In this document: positions 41,891 to 50,090 of the stretch, piece by piece
Numbering within the stretch: position 1 is the stretch's first letter
Layout of the letters: every line of letters begins with the position of its first letter
Assembly: GCA_017794825.1 (NCBI GenBank)
Contig: CP051237.1
Coordinates: 1,178,001-1,242,000 of the forward strand
Source of the DNA: Pararhizobium sp.
Lineage (GTDB): Bacteria; Pseudomonadota; Alphaproteobacteria; Rhizobiales; Rhizobiaceae
Direction of reading: 5' to 3'
DNA: 64,000 nt
Program-made: the position numbers and the translations under genes
The notes under the pieces: generated by a model
Seen by the model: the letters and a program-made list of their open reading frames with translations, nothing else
Databases searched by the model: none
Told to the model about the DNA's origin: nothing

Positions 41891-42928
41891 ATGAAGATCG
41901 TCATACTTGAAGCCAGCCATTGGCATGTCCCGCTCTACCTCGACGCGCTCGGTGATGACGGAATTGAAGTGGTGGGCGTATCAGATGCTGCAGGCGGCCC
42001 GGGCCCGGCGATCGCAGACCGTTTAGGGGCGCGATTTTACGAGCGCTACGATTCGATGCTGGACAATGAACAACCGGATTTCGCCTTTGCGTTCGGTCGC
42101 CATTGCGACATGAAGGCAATCGCGAAGACACTGATCGATCGCAACATTCCCCTTGCGCTGGAAAAGCCGTGCGGCATGAACGGCGTAGAGGTGTCGGAAC
42201 TCAGACAACTGGCCGACGCGCAGAACGCCTTCGTTTCAATTCCCCTCATTTTTGGCTTCAGCGACCTGCCGGCAGCCCTGATGAAAGACGATCCGTCCTC
42301 GCCATGGCGGCACATGGCTTTTCGCTTTATCGCCGGACCGATAGAACGATACCTCGACGCCAATTGTCCCTGGATGCTCGCGCGCGACCTCGCCGGCGGC
42401 GGGTGCGCCATCAATCTCGGGGTTCATTTCGTCGATCTCGTGCTGCGCCTTACCGGACAGGACGTCAGTTCGGTCTCCGCCCGGATGACGCACGCGTCGG
42501 TCAAGGCAGATGTGGAAATCTATTCGTCGATGACACTGGAGACGCAAGGCGGTCAGATCGCAACCATCGAAACGGGCTACACGTACCCCGGCGGAACTCC
42601 CGAACTCCGGGATTTCACCTTTGCGCTGGCGTCCGACGACGCCTACTACCGCTCCCGGCCGGAGGGTATGACGAGAACATCGCGGGATGGATCGCCGGCG
42701 CGCCACATCGACATCGAGCTGAACACCGACATTTTCTACGCCGCCTTCGTGCGAGACACGTTGCAAGCCTTCCGCGCGGGCAGGAAACCGCATGCGGGGC
42801 TCGACAGGATGGAGCGGATCATCAATGTGATAGATTGCGCCTACAAATCGAACGAACAGGGTGGAACGGCAGTCCGCGTCCGCGATCAAGAGGCGCGAAA
42901 CGGAATGACAGCGCCGGGGGCCAGTTAA
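41891..42928 (+). CDS. Gfo/Idh/MocA-family oxidoreductase
   Basis: 345 residues, N-terminal Rossmann fold (KIVILEASHWHVPLYLDAL, lacking the usual GxGxxG glycines), EKP motif in LALEKPCGMNG, and the substrate-domain Asp/His in GGGCAINLGVHFVDLVL. The missing glycine-rich loop (EASHWHVP) is notable and could mean altered NAD(P) binding. The gene ends directly before the IclR ATG without a gap and is divergent from dctP, so it belongs to the island. It probably oxidises a hydroxyl of a ring or sugar intermediate. Confidence 0.88.
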   Translation: MKIVILEASHWHVPLYLDALGDDGIEVVGVSDAAGGPGPAIADRLGARFYERYDSMLDNEQPDFAFAFGRHCDMKAIAKTLIDRNIPLALEKPCGMNGVEVSELRQLADAQNAFVSIPLIFGFSDLPAALMKDDPSSPWRHMAFRFIAGPIERYLDANCPWMLARDLAGGGCAINLGVHFVDLVLRLTGQDVSSVSARMTHASVKADVEIYSSMTLETQGGQIATIETGYTYPGGTPELRDFTFALASDDAYYRSRPEGMTRTSRDGSPARHIDIELNTDIFYAAFVRDTLQAFRAGRKPHAGLDRMERIINVIDCAYKSNEQGGTAVRVRDQEARNGMTAPGAS

Positions 42929-43735
42929 ATGTCACAGATCAACCGATGCTTCGATATTCTGGAGCTGTTTTTCGAGAACCCAGGCGGGCTGAGCCTTTCG
43001 GAAATCAGCGCGCGGACGGATATACCGATGGCGACCGCACACCGGATACTTAGCTTCATAAAGAACCGCGGTTACGTTTATCAGGACGCACGGGAAATCT
43101 ATTATCTCTCCCTGCTGCTGCCATCCATGGGCGCCAACTACATCGGCGGAACGGGTTTTACGGAGTTGCTTCAGCCGCATCTGGACCGGCTAGCAGCCTT
43201 AACAGGCGAACATGTCCGCCTGTCCTCCGTCGTCGAAGGTCAGATCATCTGGGTCCTGCGCGCAGTCGTCAGCAGCCACGGTCTGCAATATCGCGGCGGC
43301 ATCGACACCAGAATCATTCCGCATACGACAGCTTCCGGAAAAATGTGGCTCTCCAGCCTGAATGACGAGGAGGCGCTGCGCATTGTCTCCAACTGGAACA
43401 TCGAGCAATCACGAAACTACGCCGGCCCAAAGGCCGTCACGTCCGTCAAGTCGCTGCTGGCCGATCTGAAGTCCATCCGCAAACTCGGCTATTCGATCAT
43501 TATCGAAGAGGCGGAGGTCGGCGTCTGCGCCATTGCCATGGGCGTCTACCAAAACAATGCGCCGGGCCACCTGCTTGGCACCGTCAGCGTTGCCGGTCCG
43601 ACGGCGAGACTGGATCGCAACAAGCTGGAAAGCCTCGTGCCCGACATCAGGGAAACAGCGCAAAAAATCCAGGAAACCTGGAGCCTTTGGACTTCGGTCA
43701 ATCGCGAACCGATAGCGATCTCCTCGCTGGCGTGA
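42929..43735 (+). CDS. IclR-family transcriptional regulator
   Basis: 268 residues. The N-terminal winged helix reads FFENPGGLSLSEISARTDIP and MATAHRILSFIKNRGYV; the C-terminal effector domain has RIIPHTTASGKMWLSSL and EAEVGVCAIAMGVYQ. IclR proteins often act on palindromes like those found at 34259 and 41779, both in this island. The start follows the MocA-like stop with no gap. Convergent with the TauE gene; the two stops are adjacent. Confidence 0.92.
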   Translation: MSQINRCFDILELFFENPGGLSLSEISARTDIPMATAHRILSFIKNRGYVYQDAREIYYLSLLLPSMGANYIGGTGFTELLQPHLDRLAALTGEHVRLSSVVEGQIIWVLRAVVSSHGLQYRGGIDTRIIPHTTASGKMWLSSLNDEEALRIVSNWNIEQSRNYAGPKAVTSVKSLLADLKSIRKLGYSIIIEEAEVGVCAIAMGVYQNNAPGHLLGTVSVAGPTARLDRNKLESLVPDIRETAQKIQETWSLWTSVNREPIAISSLA

Positions 43736-44569
43736 TCAGCTCAGCAGGCTGTAGAACATGCGCGCCGACGTGACGACAAGAAATCCTGCGAAACAGTAAC
43801 TCAGCACGCGGCGCGGGATTGTATGTGCGATCTTTGCTCCGATTGGCGCAAACAGCGTCGTCAGAGGAACGAGGGCTATAAAGCCGATGAGATTGACGTA
43901 GCCGATCGAAAATGGCGGCAGGCCCGACGCTCCCCAGCCGGCGATGATATAGCCGATTGTAGCGGGAACCGCGATGACAAAGCCGATTGCCGCGGCTGTG
44001 CCGACTGCGCGCCTGATGTCGAAACCGAATGCCGTGAGTATCGGCACGCCAAGCGTTCCACCGCCGATGCCCATCATCGATGAAATCAGGCCGATGCCGA
44101 CGCCGGAGCCGAATTTGACCCCGGCGTTCGGAAAATCGCCTGTCAGCGCCGCGTTGTTGGCGCGCAACAGCATGTTGACTGCGACGACCAGCGCCACCAC
44201 CGCAAAGACGAGCGTCAGCACTTCGCCGCCGACATAGCCGGCGATTGTCGTGCCGATCACCACGCCGACAATAATCGGCGCCGCCCAGGAGCGCAGCAGC
44301 GCATAATCGACCGCGCCGCGTTTGGAATGACTGCGGGCCGACGAAAGCGAGGTCACGATAATGGTCGCAAGCGAGGTCGCCACTGAAAGCTTGATAGCGA
44401 TCGCTTCGGGAAGCTGGGTTGCGACGAGCACGGAATAGAGCACCGGAACGATGATGATGCCGCCGCCGACGCCCAGCAGACCGGCGATAAGTCCGCCAAC
44501 GACGCCGGCTCCAATCATCGAAATCAGAAATACGAGGTGTTCGGCAGTGAATAAGATGGAAATGTCCAT
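43736..44569 (-). CDS. TauE/SafE-family anion exporter-like membrane protein
   Basis: 277 residues, about eight helices, with the duplicated family pattern GLIAGLLGVGGGIIIVPVLY and SSMMGIGGGTLGVPILTAFG. Characterised relatives export sulfite, sulfoacetate or similar organic anions. It lies 13 bp after the gamma-glutamyltransferase gene, so it may expel an anionic or sulfur-bearing by-product of that pathway. Substrate not deducible. Confidence 0.9.
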   Translation of the reverse strand: MDISILFTAEHLVFLISMIGAGVVGGLIAGLLGVGGGIIIVPVLYSVLVATQLPEAIAIKLSVATSLATIIVTSLSSARSHSKRGAVDYALLRSWAAPIIVGVVIGTTIAGYVGGEVLTLVFAVVALVVAVNMLLRANNAALTGDFPNAGVKFGSGVGIGLISSMMGIGGGTLGVPILTAFGFDIRRAVGTAAAIGFVIAVPATIGYIIAGWGASGLPPFSIGYVNLIGFIALVPLTTLFAPIGAKIAHTIPRRVLSYCFAGFLVVTSARMFYSLLS

Positions 44570-44582
44570 GTTCGGCTCGAAT

Positions 44583-46166
44583 TCAGACGCCTAGCGCTAT
44601 GCCGTCCTTGCGATGATCGGATGCCCCGAACAGCAGACCGCGTTCGCGGTCGATCCAGATCGCCTGGCAGCCGCCTATCGGCTCGTCCGCCCAGGCCGTC
44701 CTGTGTCCGCGGGATTCTAGATCAGCCCTGACGTCTTCCGAAATTGTCGTTTCAAGCTTCAGCGTTCCGCCAAAGCAGAAACTCCGCGGAGCCTCGTTCG
44801 CGAGTTGCGGATCAAGTCCGATGTCGATCAACTGGCTCAGGAAATGCGCCTGGCCCGCAGCCTGGTACTGGCCGCCCATGACGCCGAACGACAGAACCGG
44901 CTTGCCATGTTTCAGGAGCATGGCTGGAATGATCGTGTGAAACGGCAACTTACCCCCCTCGGCTTCGTTGGGATGTCCTACTTCCAGGCTGAAACCCGAA
45001 CCGCGATTCTGGAATAGCACACCGGACTCCGGCGCGTAAATTCCGCTGCCGAAGGTGTCGAAAATGGAATTTATAAGAGAGATGGCATTGCCGTCGTCGT
45101 CGACAACGGCAAGATAGACCGTATCCTTGTGAGTGGGCCCTTCCCAAGGCTTGGCGGGCGTCGCCTGCCGCATGTCTATCTGCTTTCTGAGCCCGGCTAT
45201 CGTGTTGTCGCACAAGATCGCCTCGACATCGACCGGATGGCTTCTGGGATCGCAAATGACGGCGTCGCGCATGGCGTAGCCGATCTTGCAGGCCTCCGCG
45301 AGCACATGGATCCGGTCGGTTTCCGACATTTCCGAAAACGCGAAGCCGTCGAGTATGCGGGCGATCAGAAGCGCCGCCAACCCCTGGCCGTTTGGAGGGC
45401 ACTCCAGCAACTTGTAGCCCTTGTAAGGCGCCGAGATCGGAGCGGTTTCGAAGCTTGAGAAGTTCTTGAAATCTTCGAGCGTATGCACCCCGCCCGCTTG
45501 TCGCAGAACGCTCACCATTTCTTCCGCGACGCCGCCTTCATAGAAAGCGTCCCGACCTTCCGTCGCGATTCGCTGCAGAGTCGCCGCCAGCGCTGGCTGA
45601 AGGAAACGCTCCCCTTCCAGAGGCGCTTTTTCACCGGGAAGAAACGCCGCGCGGCACGGCGCATGGTGCGAAATTCGGGCGCTATACATATTCCAGTCAA
45701 AGACGACCCGCGGCGTCACACAGAAGCCGTCGCGTGCTGCGGCGATGGCGGGAGCCAGGACGCGCTCCATGTCGAGCCGGCCATATTTGGAGACAAGCGC
45801 GCACCATGTGTCGACGGCGCCCGGCACGGTTACCGCGTGAGCGCTGTCGGGCGGTATCTGCTTCATACCCGCATCTCTGAGGGATTGCGCCTTCAACGCT
45901 GCGGGAGCAGGCCCGGATCCGTTTATGGCAACCGGTTCCCGGCCATCGAGAGCAAGGAGGGCGAAACAGTCGCCGCCAATGCCGGTCATCTGCGGCTCCA
46001 TGACGGATTGCAAGGCGACGGCGGCGATGGCCGCGTCAACGCAATTGCCGCCCGACCTGAGAACATCGACCGCCGCCAGAGTAGCCAGCGGATGGGATGT
46101 GGCCGCCATGGCGGTGTCGGAAATACACACGGACCGGCCCGGCTTCTGAAAGTCTCTTTGCTTCAA
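44583..46166 (-). CDS. Gamma-glutamyltransferase-family protein, no signal peptide
   Basis: 527 residues, TTG start at 46166 behind AAGGAA. Ntn-hydrolase precursor: the autocleavage/nucleophile Thr is in THKDTVYLAVVDDDG, and the substrate-binding blocks TGIGGDCFALL and PESGVLFQNRGSGF are present. Unlike classical GGT it has no export signal, so it would act in the cytoplasm on an imported gamma-glutamyl or amide compound. It follows tetR by 23 bp in the operon cysteine hydrolase, amidase, TetR, GGT, TauE. Confidence 0.9.
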   Translation of the reverse strand: MKQRDFQKPGRSVCISDTAMAATSHPLATLAAVDVLRSGGNCVDAAIAAVALQSVMEPQMTGIGGDCFALLALDGREPVAINGSGPAPAALKAQSLRDAGMKQIPPDSAHAVTVPGAVDTWCALVSKYGRLDMERVLAPAIAAARDGFCVTPRVVFDWNMYSARISHHAPCRAAFLPGEKAPLEGERFLQPALAATLQRIATEGRDAFYEGGVAEEMVSVLRQAGGVHTLEDFKNFSSFETAPISAPYKGYKLLECPPNGQGLAALLIARILDGFAFSEMSETDRIHVLAEACKIGYAMRDAVICDPRSHPVDVEAILCDNTIAGLRKQIDMRQATPAKPWEGPTHKDTVYLAVVDDDGNAISLINSIFDTFGSGIYAPESGVLFQNRGSGFSLEVGHPNEAEGGKLPFHTIIPAMLLKHGKPVLSFGVMGGQYQAAGQAHFLSQLIDIGLDPQLANEAPRSFCFGGTLKLETTISEDVRADLESRGHRTAWADEPIGGCQAIWIDRERGLLFGASDHRKDGIALGV

Positions 46167-46189
46167 CAGCTTGTTCCTTCTTGTTTTCT

Positions 46190-46840
46190 TCAGGCTGCGA
46201 GAAATGCGCGAACCATCGTTCGGGCTGCCTCATGCTGGCCGGCGCGCCATTCCGGAGTATCCAGATTGCGTTCGAAAATAACTGACAAAGTATACACATT
46301 CGACAGATGAAACTGGTTGAGCGCCACCATCATCACATAGACATACAATGGATCGAGACCGGGCCGAACCGTACCGTTCTCTTCGCCTTGCAACAGCAAC
46401 TCCTTGATGAGTTCCAGAACAGGCGACGCCATTTCCGAGACACGCTTCGAGCTCTTGAGGTATCGCGCCTTCTGGATGTTCTCATTCGATAAAAGCCTGA
46501 CAAGATGTCGATTGGCGGCAAAATGCCGGTTCATGAAATCAAAGAGTTGCAGCAACCCTTCCATTGGCTCCAGATGCTCGACGTCGATCTTCAGTTCTTC
46601 CTTTCGAAGATCACCCAGCACGTCCTCAAGCACTGCCAGATAAAGACCCGACTTGCCGCCGAAATAGTGATAGATCATGCGCGGATTGGAGTCGGCCCGC
46701 TTGACGATCCGCTCGGTTCGCGCGCCCGCAAACCCGTGCTGTGCAAATTCGATTCGCGCAGCCGTCAGCAATTTGCCGCGGGTGTCGGCCGCGTTGCGCG
46801 TACGTTTGCGCGGACGGGCTTGCCTGTTTTCGTCAAGCAT
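46190..46840 (-). CDS. TetR-family transcriptional regulator
   Basis: 216 residues from the ATG at 46840 (MLDENRQARPRKRTRNAADT), which overlaps the amidase stop by 8 bp. The helix-turn-helix is TRGKLLTAARIEFAQHGFAG and TERIVKRADSNPRMIYHYFG. The C-terminal ligand domain is of ordinary length. It lies inside the operon and is a good candidate repressor of the divergent promoter near 48980 that serves both this operon and the BMP-type transporter. Confidence 0.9.
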   Translation of the reverse strand: MLDENRQARPRKRTRNAADTRGKLLTAARIEFAQHGFAGARTERIVKRADSNPRMIYHYFGGKSGLYLAVLEDVLGDLRKEELKIDVEHLEPMEGLLQLFDFMNRHFAANRHLVRLLSNENIQKARYLKSSKRVSEMASPVLELIKELLLQGEENGTVRPGLDPLYVYVMMVALNQFHLSNVYTLSVIFERNLDTPEWRAGQHEAARTMVRAFLAA

Positions 46841-48032
46841 GATGTGTCCAGCCTTGTCGGGAAAGTCGCTCGGCCAGATCGAGTAGCGATCGATCCGCGC
46901 CCGGCGAACCGAGCAGTGAACAGGCGATGCTACGACCACCAAATCCAGCGCCAAGCTGGACCTGCGGCGCACCGGAATGCCCTGCGACAGCGTTCAGTCC
47001 CAGAGCCCGACCATAGAATTCCCCCAATTTCTCCTCCGTTTCATCATGGTTCAGCGAGGCGACCGGCGACACCGGCATGATCAAGGCGGTGTCGGCGAGG
47101 CACAGTTGAACGAGACGCCGTGCAAATGCCTGCCGTATTCCGAGCGCCTCCCTGTATTCTCCTTTGCCAATCCGCCCGACGCCTTCAAAACGGGCCTTGA
47201 TCGACATCCCGAAATCCGGGCGTATATCCGCGATCCTCGGCCCGAGGCTGCGGTTGATCTCGTAGCCCTGCACGATCTGATAGGCCGTGCTCAATTCGAC
47301 AAGCGAGAACTCCTGGAAGAGCTTCACGGGATCGTCCGTCGCAATCGCACTGGCTGCCTCGGCCATATCATTGGCGACAATATTGTCGACCTGGTCCAGC
47401 GCGTCATCCACAAGTCTGACGCGGCGGATAGCGGGCGCCTTCGCCGCAGGCAGCAGGACCTCGCCTATGTCGCGAAGGAGACGCGCGTCGCGCGCAAACC
47501 ATCCCACCGTGTCGTAGCTGGGCGCAAAGGGCAGCACACCATCTATCGGCGCCCTCCCATGGCTTGGTCGGAAACCGAAGACGCCGCAAAAGGCCGCCGG
47601 GACCCGCACCGAGCCGCCCGTATCCGTGCCGATGGAAAAGTCGCACTGTCCCGTTGCAACCGCGACAGCCGATCCGCTGGACGAACCACCCGGCAACCAG
47701 TCCGGATTGCGGGGATTCACCGGCGTTCCGTAATGAGCGTTGGCGCCCTCGAGACTGAAGGCCAGTTCGTCGGTCACGGTCTTGCCGATGCATCGCGCGC
47801 CCGCCGCAAGCAGCAGCCGCACGACGTCGGCGTGCCGCCTGGCGTACGATGCGGCCGCCCGCCAGACCGGGTTGCCTCCGCCGGTGCGCCGGCCTTCCAC
47901 GTCGATCAGATCCTTCACCGCAAACGTCTTGCCGGCAAGCACGCCAACGCCGGTGGCGGGTATATCGAACCGCTCTCCCGGAACAAATGCGCTGCATGCT
48001 GTCGGATGCATATCTGCGGGCCTGATCGTCAC
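46833..48032 (-). CDS. Amidase (amidase-signature family)
   Basis: 399 residues from a GTG at 48032 that overlaps the hydrolase stop as GTGA; ATG at 48011 is an alternative. The Ser-cisSer-Lys triad is visible: Lys in AGKTFAVKDLIDVEG, and the two Ser in LPGGSSSGSAVAVATG followed by FSIGTDTGGSVRVPAAFCG. It is shorter than GatA or AtzE (about 450-480). It hydrolyses an amide to acid plus ammonia in the cytoplasm. Neighbouring cysteine hydrolase and GGT suggest stepwise stripping of amide nitrogen from the imported compound. Confidence 0.92.
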   Translation of the reverse strand: MTIRPADMHPTACSAFVPGERFDIPATGVGVLAGKTFAVKDLIDVEGRRTGGGNPVWRAAASYARRHADVVRLLLAAGARCIGKTVTDELAFSLEGANAHYGTPVNPRNPDWLPGGSSSGSAVAVATGQCDFSIGTDTGGSVRVPAAFCGVFGFRPSHGRAPIDGVLPFAPSYDTVGWFARDARLLRDIGEVLLPAAKAPAIRRVRLVDDALDQVDNIVANDMAEAASAIATDDPVKLFQEFSLVELSTAYQIVQGYEINRSLGPRIADIRPDFGMSIKARFEGVGRIGKGEYREALGIRQAFARRLVQLCLADTALIMPVSPVASLNHDETEEKLGEFYGRALGLNAVAGHSGAPQVQLGAGFGGRSIACSLLGSPGADRSLLDLAERLSRQGWTHHA

Positions 48033-48820
48033 TTGGGCAACGCCGCGATCACGTCGCCGGAAGAGCAGACGAAACCGAAGCACTTCTTGACGTTCCAGAC
48101 CGTGGCTTCGGTGCAGAAGTCCGGCGAGGAGGTCGCGCAGCAATCCTCCACCATGATGCAGCCATAGCCAAGAAAATTCGCGTCCGTCAGCGAGTGCAGC
48201 ACGCACTGGTCCGTATTGACGCCGGCAAAAAGGATGCTTCGAACGCCGAGGTTCTTGAGGATCGAGTCGAGCGGCGTGTCCCAGAACCCGCTGATTCTGT
48301 ACTTGTCGACCATGATGTCGCTATCGAGCGGCTTCAGTTCGTCGACAACGGCCGCCGCCCAGCTGTCTTTCTGCAGGACCGGCGCGCCGTTCGACGGCAG
48401 GGGATCACCGAGACCGATGCCCTCGCCGCTGTTCTTGTAGAGATGGATCTGGTTGGGCGGCATGTTCAGGAGGTCAGGCCGGTTGCCCCAGTTGACCCAT
48501 ATCACCGGGACGTCATTGTCGCGCAATTTCGGCAGCAAGGCCCGCAGCGGTTCGATCGGAGCCCTGTCGGATTCGTAATCGCCGCCGGTCTGCTCAACGA
48601 GACCGTCTTTCGCACAGAAGTCGTTCTGCATGTCTATGATGATGATCGCGGTGCGCGCGAGGTCCAGGGTCACCGTCTGCGGCTGGGCCTCGATGGTCGC
48701 AATCACCGGCTCCACCACCGGAAGCGTCATGTCGACATTCGCCGCCGTCGCAGTCCAGCGCGTATTGCGTCCGACGCCCAGCGGGTTCCTTTTGATCGTC
48801 TTTCCCGTTTGCTCGTCCAT
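48029..48820 (-). CDS. Isochorismatase-family cysteine hydrolase (RutB/BiuH-like)
   Basis: 263 residues from the ATG at 48820. The Asp-Lys-Cys triad is intact: IIIIDMQNDFCAKDG, IMVDKYRISGFWDTPLD and FAGVNTDQCVLHSL. The overall pattern is that of amide-hydrolysing members such as ureidoacrylate amidohydrolase RutB and biuret hydrolase, not of true isochorismatases. An N-terminal extension of about 45 residues precedes the core. It is the first gene of its operon and divergent from a nucleoside-type importer, which fits breakdown of a ureide, biuret-like or heterocycle-derived amide. Confidence 0.88.
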   Translation of the reverse strand: MDEQTGKTIKRNPLGVGRNTRWTATAANVDMTLPVVEPVIATIEAQPQTVTLDLARTAIIIIDMQNDFCAKDGLVEQTGGDYESDRAPIEPLRALLPKLRDNDVPVIWVNWGNRPDLLNMPPNQIHLYKNSGEGIGLGDPLPSNGAPVLQKDSWAAAVVDELKPLDSDIMVDKYRISGFWDTPLDSILKNLGVRSILFAGVNTDQCVLHSLTDANFLGYGCIMVEDCCATSSPDFCTEATVWNVKKCFGFVCSSGDVIAALPK

Positions 48821-48976
48821 TGTGTTTGCCTTTTCGCAGTTCTGTGTTTGCTTAAGACAAAGCAAGCAGCGTGCCAGCGTTACGATCGCCGGATTTGAGG
48901 CATTCCCCGAGATCCCCGCGGACGAAGCTGCCCATTTGGACGGCAGATGCGCCAGCGTGTGAACAATAAATAATCA

Positions 48977-48994
48977 TTTACTTACTTATGTAAA
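48977..48994. promoter_or_regulatory. Candidate operator between cysteine hydrolase and BMP-type transporter
   Basis: TTTAC and GTAAA form a 5-bp inverted repeat with an 8-bp spacer in the AT-rich core of the 293-bp divergent gap 48821-49113. It is short but in the right place for the TetR protein of this locus. The rest of the gap holds promoters and no gene that I can support. Confidence 0.35.
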
Positions 48995-49113
48995 CTCTTT
49001 CATGCGTCAGTTCCCTTTTAATTCAATGGTTTCCTCGTGTGGCACATGGATTGCATTGGTACAGGGCGAGGTTCGCAGAATGCCTCGAACGACTCCAGGA
49101 GAAAGGGACAAAA

Positions 49114-50085
49114 ATGTTCACCCGACGCTCAATCATAGCAAGCTTCGCAGCCGCGGCGCTCATGGTCGCCGGCGCCGCCGCCGCATTCGCCGCCGATCCA
49201 CTTAAGGTTGGAATTCTCATTCCCGGCTCCAAGTCGGACAAGGGCTGGATGGAATCAGGCTACGACGGCCTCGTTGTCGCCCAGGAAAAATATGGCGACA
49301 AGATCGAAGTCCAGATGATCGAAAACATCAACTACGCCGACATGGAGCAGGCTATCACGCAGCTTGCGTCCGGAAACGATCTCGTGATCGGCGTCGGCGG
49401 GCAGACCCAGGCCGCCTTGGTCAAGATCGCGCCACGCTTCCCGAATGTGAAGTTCTCCATTGTCGGGGGCAACGCCGGCGTGGAAGTTGCGAATGTCGCC
49501 GGTTATGACGTCAAGCAGGCGGAGATCGCCTTTGTGGCCGGCGCCGCAGCCGCGATGCTATCCGAAAACGGCGCCGTATCCTATGTCGGCGGCATGGAAA
49601 TTCCGTCGATCGTCAATGCCGGCAAGGAGTTCGGCAATGGCGCGCGCTACATCAATCCCGAGATCAAGTATTTCGAAAACTATACCGGTGACTTCGACGA
49701 CGTCGCGAAATCCAAGGAAGCAACGCTCGCAGCCATCGCTCAGGGAGCCGATATTCATTATCACATCCTGAATCTCGGCCTGCGCGGCATGGAGCAGGCG
49801 GCGACCGAAAAAGGCACGCATATCATCGGTTCCTACACGGACTATTGCGGATCCGATCCGCTCTATCTCGCCTACTCGATCACCGGCGTCGGTTTCCAGG
49901 TGGAATACGCCATCGACGAAGCCGTCAAGGGCACATGGGAAGCCGGTTACAAGCCCTTCGGTCTCGCCATGGGTCCGAAGGCCTCCGGCATCGCCGTTTG
50001 CGATCCCGCGCCTGGCATGATGGACAAACTCAACGCCATCATGGAAGATATCAAGGCCGGAAAAATCACGGTGCTCGAAGGTTGA
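49114..50085 (+). CDS. BMP/PnrA-family ABC substrate-binding protein
   Basis: 323 residues from the ATG at 49114, with AGGAG and AAGGGA upstream. A Sec signal peptide ends AAAAFAA. The BMP family core is evident: KVGILIPGSKSDKGWMESGY, LASGNDLVIGVGGQTQAAL, the central GAAAAMLSENGAVSYVGGME, and AIDEAVKGTWEAGY near the end. Known members bind purine nucleosides, and some plant-associated ones bind other nitrogen heterocycles or N-rich ligands. It leads the four-gene transporter operon. Confidence 0.93.
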   Translation: MFTRRSIIASFAAAALMVAGAAAAFAADPLKVGILIPGSKSDKGWMESGYDGLVVAQEKYGDKIEVQMIENINYADMEQAITQLASGNDLVIGVGGQTQAALVKIAPRFPNVKFSIVGGNAGVEVANVAGYDVKQAEIAFVAGAAAAMLSENGAVSYVGGMEIPSIVNAGKEFGNGARYINPEIKYFENYTGDFDDVAKSKEATLAAIAQGADIHYHILNLGLRGMEQAATEKGTHIIGSYTDYCGSDPLYLAYSITGVGFQVEYAIDEAVKGTWEAGYKPFGLAMGPKASGIAVCDPAPGMMDKLNAIMEDIKAGKITVLEG

Positions 50086-50090
50086 GACAT

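Noticed and set aside
46841..46972. Longer start for the TetR gene (46972)
   Set aside because: The added residues overlap the amidase 3' end in another frame, and the ATG at 46840 gives the normal TetR opening.
49210..49223. GGAAT-TCTC-ATTCC resembling the IclR-like operator
   Set aside because: The centre has 4 bp and not 3, it lies inside the BMP receptor coding sequence, and the flank does not match.
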